Part shown: in pieces, positions 56,201-64,000 of the stretch
Numbering within the stretch: position 1 is the stretch's first letter
How the letters are laid out: the number at the start of each line of letters is the position of its first letter
NCBI RefSeq assembly: GCF_014268495.2
Contig: NZ_CP077087.1
Span: 4,157,501-4,221,500, forward strand
Source: Pseudomonas monsensis
GTDB lineage: Bacteria; Pseudomonadota; Gammaproteobacteria; Pseudomonadales; Pseudomonadaceae
DNA: 64,000 nt
Direction: 5' to 3'
Made by a program: the position numbers and the translations under genes
Notes under the pieces: generated by a model
The model's database searches: none
Told to the model about the DNA's origin: nothing
What the model saw: the letters and a program-made list of their open reading frames with translations, nothing else

Positions 56201-57943
56201 TCACTTGCGCGCATCCGCCCACGATTTCAGCAGTTCGTTGTAGCTCACGGTCTCGCCCTTCGGCTTCTCGTTGGCCAGTTTCGGTTTCGGTGCACCCGGT
56301 TGATCAAACCAGTATTGCGCGTCGCGCTCCGGGTTCATTTTCGGTGCACACACCGCTTGCGCCTTGGAGCGTTCGAGACGCGTCATGATCGCGTCCTGAT
56401 CCTTGGCCAAACCATCCAGCGCCTGTTGCGGGGTCTTCTCGCCGCTGGCCGCTTCGGCGATGTGGCTCCACCACAATTGCGCCAGACGCGGATAGTCCGG
56501 CACGTTGGTCCCGGTCGGGGTCCATTGCACGCGGGCCGGGCTGCGGTAGAACTCGACCAGGCCACCGAGCTTCGGCGCCAGATCGGTCATCGCCTGCGAG
56601 TTGATGTCCGACTCGCGAATCGGCGTCAGGCCCACAATGGTTTTCTTCAGCGAAACGGTTTTCGAGGTGACGAACTGCGCATACAGCCACGCCGCGAGTT
56701 TCTGTTTCTCAGGCGTGGATTTCATGAACGTCCACGACCCCACGTCCTGATACCCAAGCTTCATGCCCTCCTCCCAATACGGTCCGCGCGGCGACGGCGC
56801 CATGCGCCATTTCGGCGTGCCGTCGGCGTTGACCACCGGCAGACCCGGTTTGGTCATGTCGGCGGTGAACGCGGTGTACCAGAAAATCTGCTGGGCGATG
56901 TTGCCTTGCGACGGTACTGGACCAGATTCGGAGAAGGTCATGCCTGCCGCTTCCGGTGGCGCGTACTTCTTCAGCCAGTCGACATACTTGGTGGTGGCGA
57001 ACACCGCCGCCGGACCGTTGGTGTCGCCGCCACGGGTCACGCTGGAACCGACCGGGTGGCAGTCCTCGACGCGAATCCCCCACTCGTCCACCGGCAAGCC
57101 GTTGGGCAGGCCCTTGTCGCCGCCACCGGCCATGGAGAACCAGGCATCGGTGAAACGCCAGCCCAGCGACGGGTCTTTCTTGCCGTAGTCCATGTGCCCG
57201 TAGACGCGCTTGCCGTCGATTTCCTTGACGTCTTCGCTGAAAAATTTGGCGATGTCTTCATAGGCTGACCAGTTCACCGGCACGCCCAATTCGTAGCCGT
57301 ACTTTTCCTTGAACTTGGCTTTCAGGTCGGCGCGTTCGAACCAGTCGGCGCGGAACCAGTAAAGGTTGGCGAACTGCTGGTCGGGCAGCTGATAAACCTT
57401 GCCGTCCGGCGCGGTGGTGAACGAGATGCCGATGAAGTCCTTGATGTCGAGGGTCGGCGAGGTGAAGTTCTTGCCTTCGTTGGCCATCAGGTCGGTGATC
57501 GATTCGGTCTTGCCGTAGCGAAAGTGCGTACCAATCAGGTCCGAGTCGTTGACCCAGCCGTCGTAGATGTTTTTGTCCGACTGCATCACCGTCTGCATTT
57601 TTTCCACCACGTCGCCTTCTTGCAGCAGGTCGTGGGTCAGCTTGATCCCGGTGATTTCGGTGAAGGCCTTGGCCAGCACCTTGGACTCGTATTCGTGGGT
57701 GGTCAGGGTCTCGGAAACCACTTTGATTTCCATGCCGCGAAACGGCTCGGCGGCCTTGATGAACCACTTCAGTTCTTCGAGTTGCTGCTCCGCCGTCAGG
57801 GTCGACGGTTTGAATTCACTGCCGATCCATTTTTTCGCCGCGTCTTCGTAGGCATCCGCCCACGCGGCGGCGCTCAAACCGCTGAGTGCCAGCATGGCTG
57901 CCAATGAAATGCTATGTCGCAGCTTATTGTTTTTGTCGAACAT
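56201..57943 (-). CDS. ABC importer substrate-binding protein, glycerol/polyol type
   Basis: Periplasmic binding protein of the last operon in the window. The 580-residue protein has a signal peptide (MFDKNNKLRHSISLAAMLAL... cut near AAAWADAYED) and is much longer than the usual 400-440 residues of carbohydrate-binding proteins. Segments such as FRGMEIKVVSETLTTHEYES, GVPVNWSAYEDIAKFF and DAWFSMAGGGDKGLPNG are of the extracellular solute-binding family 1 type. With the DUF2160 gene and two different ATPases, it matches the Rhizobium glycerol transporter GlpSTPQUV as I remember it. Substrate is inferred from context only. Confidence 0.85.
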   Translation of the reverse strand: MFDKNNKLRHSISLAAMLALSGLSAAAWADAYEDAAKKWIGSEFKPSTLTAEQQLEELKWFIKAAEPFRGMEIKVVSETLTTHEYESKVLAKAFTEITGIKLTHDLLQEGDVVEKMQTVMQSDKNIYDGWVNDSDLIGTHFRYGKTESITDLMANEGKNFTSPTLDIKDFIGISFTTAPDGKVYQLPDQQFANLYWFRADWFERADLKAKFKEKYGYELGVPVNWSAYEDIAKFFSEDVKEIDGKRVYGHMDYGKKDPSLGWRFTDAWFSMAGGGDKGLPNGLPVDEWGIRVEDCHPVGSSVTRGGDTNGPAAVFATTKYVDWLKKYAPPEAAGMTFSESGPVPSQGNIAQQIFWYTAFTADMTKPGLPVVNADGTPKWRMAPSPRGPYWEEGMKLGYQDVGSWTFMKSTPEKQKLAAWLYAQFVTSKTVSLKKTIVGLTPIRESDINSQAMTDLAPKLGGLVEFYRSPARVQWTPTGTNVPDYPRLAQLWWSHIAEAASGEKTPQQALDGLAKDQDAIMTRLERSKAQAVCAPKMNPERDAQYWFDQPGAPKPKLANEKPKGETVSYNELLKSWADARK

Positions 57944-57990
57944 AGAGACCTCCTGTTTAAGTTGTGGAGCCGCGTTGCCGAACGACTCGA

Positions 57991-58263
57991 CTAGCCCCAA
58001 CGCATCACAGCCAACAGCCACACCAGGGACAACGCGGACGCCACCCAGATGCTCCAGTCGGTAGCGCCGATCACCAGCAGATGCAGGTAGGCGCTGCCGA
58101 GAAGACCGATGAACAAGCGATCGCCACGGGTGGTGGCAATCGGCAGAAAACCTCGCCGCAGGATGCTCGGCGAGCGCAACTCCCATGTCGTCATACCAAC
58201 CAGAATCAGGCCGATGACGATGAAGAAAGCTGCGGTAGGTGTAGTCCAGCTCATCCATTCCAT
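57991..58263 (-). CDS. DUF2160 small membrane protein of the ABC operon
   Basis: The 90-residue protein (MEWMSWTTPTAAFFIVIGLI) has three hydrophobic helices and the conserved TTWELRSPSILRRGFLPIATTRGDRLFIGLLG region of DUF2160 (shown here only as a summary of residues 24-57). It is found in glycerol-type ABC operons between the permease and binding-protein genes; its role is unknown, possibly an accessory permease subunit. The second ATG of ATGATG (58261-58263) has the better distance to GAGGAG. Confidence 0.85.
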   Translation of the reverse strand: MEWMSWTTPTAAFFIVIGLILVGMTTWELRSPSILRRGFLPIATTRGDRLFIGLLGSAYLHLLVIGATDWSIWVASALSLVWLLAVMRWG

Positions 58264-58273
58264 CATCAGCTCC

Positions 58274-59074
<801 letters not shown>

Positions 59075-59084
59075 GGCCGGGCCC

Positions 59085-59947
<863 letters not shown>

Positions 59948-59951
<4 letters not shown>

Positions 59952-61057
59952 GGCTGCACCTCATCACCGGCTTCAAGCAGAAATTCATCGGCATAGACCA
60001 TCAACCACTGCGCCGGAAAACTGATGTACGCCGTGCCCTGCGGCACCGGTTTGTCTTCGGTCAGGCGCACCTTGAGTGGCGCGCCATCGAGGTCGAGGGT
60101 CATGATCTTGTAGGTGCCGAGGTCTTCGACGTGTACGACCCGCGCCTGCATCGCGTCATCAAACGGCTCGTCCCACACATGAATGAACTCGGGGCGGATG
60201 CCGACCTTCAGATTTTTCCACTGACCGTGCTCGATATGCCGTTGCATGGCGTCGGACAACGGCAGGTGCGTCGAGGCGAAACCGACGCCGCCGGGTTGCG
60301 GCTGCACGTCGATCAGGTTCATCCCCGGACTGCCGATGAAGTAGCCGACAAAGGTGTGGCTCGGCCGCTCGAACAATTCCCTTGGCGTACCGAACTGGAC
60401 GATCTGGCCGCCGTACATCACCGCAATCTTGTCGGCGAAGGTCGAGGCTTCCAGTTGATCGTGGGTGACGTAGACCATGGTGATGTTGAATTGCTCGTGG
60501 ATCTGCTTGAGCTTGCGCCGCAGTTTCCACTTCAGGTGCGGGTCGATCACCGTCAGCGGTTCGTCGAAGAGGATTGCCGAGACGTCGTCACGCACCAGAC
60601 CACGGCCCATGGAGACTTTCTGTTTTTCGTCGGCGGTGAGGTTACGGGCCTTTTTGCTCAGCAGGTTTTGCAGGTCGAGGACTTCGGCAATTTCCTGCAC
60701 CTTGCTGTGCACTTTCGCCTCGGCCATGCCCTGATTGCGCAGCGGAAAGGCGAGGTTATCGAACACGGTCATGGTGTCGTAGACCACCGGAAACTGGAAA
60801 ACCTGGGCGATGTTGCGCTTCTCCGGCGTCAGGTCATTCACCGCTTTGCCGTCGAACAACACATGGCCCTGCGAGGGGCTGAGCAGGCCGGAAATGATGT
60901 TGAGCAACGTCGACTTGCCGCAACCCGACGGCCCGAGCAAGGCGTAGGCGCCGCCCTGCTCCCAGACGTGATCCATCTCGCGGATGGCATAATCCTCCGA
61001 GCCGCTCGGGGTTTTGCTGTAGCTGTGGGCGAGGTGCTGCAAACGGATTTCGGCCAT
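59948..61057 (-). CDS. ABC importer ATPase with degenerate signature motif
   Basis: Second nucleotide-binding subunit, 369 residues. Walker A GPSGCGKST (42-50), Walker B AILFDEP (161-167) and the H-loop VTHD with His199 are intact. The signature motif reads LTADE (140-144) where LSGGQ is expected. The C-terminal third is the regulatory OB-like domain of the MalK/UgpC type. With the partner encoded just upstream it should form a heterodimer with one normal and one defective ATP site. Start overlaps the partner's stop by one base (TGATG). Confidence 0.92.
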
Positions 61058-62151
61058 CAGGCAACCCTCGCGACACGCCGGCCCGGTGCTTGCACCAGAC
61101 GGCCCTGCGCATCGAACACAAACAGTTTATGGGTCGGGATGTAGATGCGGATCGGCGCATCGACGTCGTATTCGTGAACCCCCGGCAGGTGCAGCACCAG
61201 CAGGAAATGCTCGTTGCGCACGTGCAGGAAGGTTTCCGAACCGCTGATCTCCGCCACTTCGACGGTGACCGCCAGTTCCAGATCGTCATCGTTGCTCGGC
61301 ACCAGCGAAATGTGGCTGGGGCGCACGCCGAAACGAAACTCGCCCTCACCCACCGGGCGCAGATCGACGTTCAACGGGAAGTGCACAAAATTGGCGAAGC
61401 TGACTTCGTTGCCGGCGATGCGTCCCGGCATCAGGTTGATCGGTGGTTCGGAGAACAATTCCGCCGCCAATACGGTTTGCGGCTGGTGGTACACCGAAGT
61501 CGACGGGCCGCTCTGAATCACCCGGCCTTCGTGAAGAATGGTTGTGGTGCCGCCGAGTGCCAGCGCTTCGTTGGGTTCGGTGGTGGCGTAGATCGCGATG
61601 GTATGGCGCGCCTTGAACAGCTCGCGCATTTCCTGACGCAGTTCTTCGCGCAACTTGTAGTCGAGGTTGACCAGCGGCTCGTCGAACAGGATCAGCTCGG
61701 CATCCTTGACCAGCGCGCGGGCCATCGCCGTGCGCTGCTGTTGGCCGCCGGAGAGTTCCAGCGGATAGCGCTGCAGAAACTTCTCGATGCGCAGCATCTT
61801 CGCGGTTTCCAGCACTTTGCTCTGAATGATTTCTTTCGAGACCCCGGCCTGACGCAGGGGCGAGGCGATGTTCTCGAACACGGTCATGGTCGGGTAATTG
61901 ATGAACTGCTGATAGACCATCGACACGTTGCGCAACCGCACCGGGCGCTGGGTGACATCGACGCCGTTCATCAGGATGCGCCCGCTGTCGGGCTTGTCCA
62001 GCCCGGCCATTAACCGCATGAGGCTGGTTTTGCCGGACAGCGTGCGCCCAAGCAAAACGTTGAACGAACCGGGTTCGAATTTCAGGCAGGCATCGTCGAT
62101 CCAGGTCTGGCCCTCGACGGTGCGGCTGACGTGCTCCAGGGTGAGTGACAT
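61057..62151 (-). CDS. ABC importer ATPase lacking the H-loop histidine
   Basis: First gene of the importer operon, 364 residues. Walker A is GRTLSGKTS (35-43), the signature LSGGQ (133-137) is canonical, and Walker B is LILFDEP (153-159). The switch histidine is replaced by Thr191 in YATTEPNEAL, where active MalK-type subunits have YVTHDQxEA. The C-terminal regulatory domain is present. Its defects are complementary to those of the next gene. A sigma-54 promoter lies about 45 bp upstream. Confidence 0.92.
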   Translation of the reverse strand: MSLTLEHVSRTVEGQTWIDDACLKFEPGSFNVLLGRTLSGKTSLMRLMAGLDKPDSGRILMNGVDVTQRPVRLRNVSMVYQQFINYPTMTVFENIASPLRQAGVSKEIIQSKVLETAKMLRIEKFLQRYPLELSGGQQQRTAMARALVKDAELILFDEPLVNLDYKLREELRQEMRELFKARHTIAIYATTEPNEALALGGTTTILHEGRVIQSGPSTSVYHQPQTVLAAELFSEPPINLMPGRIAGNEVSFANFVHFPLNVDLRPVGEGEFRFGVRPSHISLVPSNDDDLELAVTVEVAEISGSETFLHVRNEHFLLVLHLPGVHEYDVDAPIRIYIPTHKLFVFDAQGRLVQAPGRRVARVA

Positions 62152-62196
62152 GGCTCGGCCTTTTTATTATTGGAGTCAAGCGACCTGTGCATCAGA

Positions 62197-62211
62197 GCGA
62201 CATTCGTGCCA
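62197..62211 (-). promoter_or_regulatory. Sigma-54 (-24/-12) promoter of the ABC importer operon
   Basis: Minus strand TGGCACG-AATG-TCGC agrees with the consensus TGGCACG-N4-TTGC at all but one position, with the GG and GC dinucleotides correctly spaced. Transcription would start near 62186, about 35 nt before the first start codon. A sigma-54 activator is encoded divergently. Confidence 0.8.
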
Positions 62212-62266
62212 GAAATGGCAAGTGGTTGATTTGTCGTGAAAAGTGGCGAAAACGTGGCGAACGGGC

Positions 62267-62350
62267 GTTCATTGCTGAACACATTTGAACAGTTGAGCGA
62301 TTGACAATGAACAATAGTGAACAACACTCTATGAACTCATTTCGGTGAAC
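62267..62350. promoter_or_regulatory. Repeated TGAAC motifs, candidate activator binding sites
   Basis: TGAAC occurs at 62276, 62286, 62308, 62318, 62332 and 62346. The first two pairs are exactly 10 bp apart (TGAACA-N4-TGAACA). GTTCA-N4-TGAAC at 62267-62280 is an inverted repeat. They lie 65-140 bp upstream of the -24 element, the usual position for enhancer sites of sigma-54 activators. Confidence 0.5.
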
Positions 62351-62362
62351 ACCGGAGATCCT

Positions 62363-62453
62363 GTGGGAGCGAGCTTGCTCGCGAATGCGGTGTGTCATTC
62401 AACCGATTCGGTGACTGATACGACGCTTTCGCGAGCAAGCTCGCTCCCACAGT
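62363..62453. repeat. REPIN of the GTGGGAGCGAGCTTGCTCGCGA family
   Basis: Arms TGTGGGAGCGAGCTTGCTCG... (62363-62386) and inverse ...CGAGCAAGCTCGCTCCCACA (62430-62453). It lies between the putative enhancer sites and the activator gene. The rest of the 372-bp gap holds the promoter elements listed above. Confidence 0.93.
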
Positions 62454-62523
62454 TGATCTGTGTGGTTCTCGGGATTTGGGTTCATAACAACAATAAAAAC
62501 GCTGCATCAGAGGCTGACCCGCC

Positions 62524-64000
62524 ATGGCCGCACCTGCCCCGCCGCTGTCCCACGACGCGATCGTCCAGACGTCCTGGCAACGTTGCCGCGCCTTCGGTCT
62601 CGACCACCACAGCACCCCGGCCTTCGATCAACTGCCTGCCGCCGGCATCGCGCAGTTGCTCGACAGTCACCATGCGCTGGTGCAGACCACCCATCAGGAA
62701 GTCCTGCCCTATTACGAAAACATCCTGAGCAATTCCAATTGCCTGATCATGCTCGCCGACAATCAGGGCCAGGTGCTGACGTCGTGGGGCACGCAACGCT
62801 TTATCGAACCGAATCTGGCGCGGGGGTTCCGGGCCGGCGCGAGCTGGAGGGAACGCTCAAGCGGCACCAACGCGATCGGCACCGCTCTGGCCTGCGAACA
62901 GGCGGTGCATATCGAGCACGACGAGCACTTCCTCAAGGCCAACCGTTTCATGACCGGTTCCGCCGCACCGATTTTCGACGCCGAGCGCAAAGTCATCGCG
63001 GTGCTCGACGTGTCCAGCGACAGCTACCTGCCGCCGTCGCACACCCTGGGCATGGTCAAGATGATGAGCCAGACCGTGGAAAACCGGCTGATTCTCAACC
63101 TGTTCCACGGCCAGCATTTTCAACTGACCTTCAACACCGGGTTGAACAACCTCGACAGTCAGTGGGCGGGGTTGTTGATCTTTGATGAGAGCGGTCAGGT
63201 GCTGTCGGCCAATCGGCGTGCGGACAATCTGCTCGGTGTGCGCCTGTCGCGGGTCAGCGTCGAAAGCCTGTTCAAGGTGTCGCTGCTGGAGTTGCTCAAT
63301 CAGCCGGAGGGCTTGCCGTTTGCCTTGCAGACGTCCGGGCGTAACCGTTTTCAGTGTCTGTTGAAGCGGCCGCAACAAGCGCCGCTCCAGCCGCGGGTGT
63401 TTGCCGAGCCGAAACGTGCGGAACCACCGGTTAGAACGTCGAACGCGATCAGCCTCAATACCTTGCACTTCGGCGACAGTCGCGTGGAAAAAGCCGTGCG
63501 CCAGGCCGAACGGTTGCTGGAAAAGGATATTCCGCTGCTCATCCACGGTGAAACCGGCGTCGGCAAAGAGGTCTTCGTCAAAGCCCTGCATCAGGCCAGC
63601 TCCCGTAGCAAACAGGCGTTCATTGCCGTCAACTGCGCGGCGATCCCCGCCGAACTGGTCGAGTCCGAACTGTTCGGCTATGAGAAAGGCGCGTTCACCG
63701 GCGCCAACCAGAAAGGCAGCATCGGCCTGATTCGCAAGGCTGACAGAGGCACTCTGTTTCTCGACGAGATTGGCGATATGCCGTTGCCGACGCAGGCGCG
63801 GTTGCTGCGCGTGTTGCAAGAACGTTGCGTGCAACCGGTGGGCAGTAGCGAGCTGTTCCCGGTGGACTTGCGGATCATTTCAGCGACGAATCGCTCTTTA
63901 CGTGAACAAGTGCAATTGGGCCGGTTTCGTGAGGATTTGTACTACCGCATTGGCGGTTTGACCCTGGAACTGCCGCCGCTGCGGGAGCGCAGTGATAAAG
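62524..64000 (+). CDS. AcoR-like sigma-54-dependent activator, 3' end outside window
   Basis: Enhancer-binding protein likely controlling the divergent ABC operon. 492 residues are visible. The N-terminal half has a GAF-like sensor region (LIMLADNQGQVLTSWGTQRF, SSGTNAIGTALA, residues 75-180) as in AcoR, then a PAS-like segment (LLIFDESGQVLSANRRADNL near 220-240). The AAA+ domain has Walker A GETGVGKE near 342, the sigma-54 contact loop GAFTGA near 389, and Walker B GTLFLDEIGDMP. The frame is open at the window edge, so the DNA-binding domain is not seen. The effector could be the transported substrate or a breakdown product. Confidence 0.9.
   Translation, partial: MAAPAPPLSHDAIVQTSWQRCRAFGLDHHSTPAFDQLPAAGIAQLLDSHHALVQTTHQEVLPYYENILSNSNCLIMLADNQGQVLTSWGTQRFIEPNLARGFRAGASWRERSSGTNAIGTALACEQAVHIEHDEHFLKANRFMTGSAAPIFDAERKVIAVLDVSSDSYLPPSHTLGMVKMMSQTVENRLILNLFHGQHFQLTFNTGLNNLDSQWAGLLIFDESGQVLSANRRADNLLGVRLSRVSVESLFKVSLLELLNQPEGLPFALQTSGRNRFQCLLKRPQQAPLQPRVFAEPKRAEPPVRTSNAISLNTLHFGDSRVEKAVRQAERLLEKDIPLLIHGETGVGKEVFVKALHQASSRSKQAFIAVNCAAIPAELVESELFGYEKGAFTGANQKGSIGLIRKADRGTLFLDEIGDMPLPTQARLLRVLQERCVQPVGSSELFPVDLRIISATNRSLREQVQLGRFREDLYYRIGGLTLELPPLRERSDK

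Noticed and set aside
62211..62230. Plus-strand TGGCAAGTGGTTGAT as a sigma-54 promoter for the activator gene
   Set aside because: The -12 element reads TTGA with the wrong spacing; only the minus-strand element fits.

Overview
The window is chromosomal DNA of a Pseudomonas of the fluorescens group. This rests on its high GC content, the presence of both a dimeric icd and a monomeric idh, a fused nuoCD, gene order matching the P. aeruginosa icd-purB-aceA-nuo block as I recall it, and many REP/REPIN repeats of the fluorescens type (GTGGGAGC...GCTTGCCCGCGA family). No tRNA, rRNA, prophage, insertion sequence or CRISPR array was seen.

Layout. 1-7308 (minus strand): ftsK, lolA, rarA, crcB, serS and the 5' part of cysG. 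7606-10405 (plus): trxB, aat, bpt, infA. 10406-11466: gene-free block of nested dispersed repeats. 11467-14680: clpA and clpS, with divergent cspD. Aat and Bpt (which make N-degrons) and ClpS-ClpA (which read and destroy them) thus lie on either side of infA. 14767-18730: divergent icd and idh. 18935-25334 (plus): Nudix hydrolase, mnmA-hflD, purB, a roxA-type oxygenase with an overlapping GNAT gene, and a secretin-like periplasmic protein. 25812-27137: aceA, preceded by a long structured leader and a perfect TGTAGT...ACTACA palindrome. 27705-42644: the complete 13-gene nuo operon for respiratory complex I.

From 42.7 kb the content is more accessory. A REP cluster precedes a RelE/HigB-type toxin and HTH antitoxin pair (43224-43878). 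A metal-response locus follows: an OprD-family porin, an acyltransferase-3 protein, two small secreted proteins sharing an AEGGGDRTF motif, czcCBA-type RND efflux genes and a divergent czcR-czcS two-component pair. The porin, the small secreted proteins and czcCBA each carry the same box, ATGACn-N5-GTAAT, at a fixed distance from a putative -10. This suggests one CopR/CzcR-type regulon spread over about 10 kb.

The window ends with a six-gene ABC importer operon of the glycerol/polyol type (two ATPases, two permeases, a DUF2160 membrane protein and a large binding protein; 56201-62151, minus). Divergent from it is an AcoR-like sigma-54 activator, cut by the window end. A good -24/-12 promoter lies in front of the importer, with repeated TGAAC motifs upstream. 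The two ATPases have complementary defects (one lacks the H-loop histidine, the other the LSGGQ signature), so their heterodimer should have one canonical and one degenerate ATP site.
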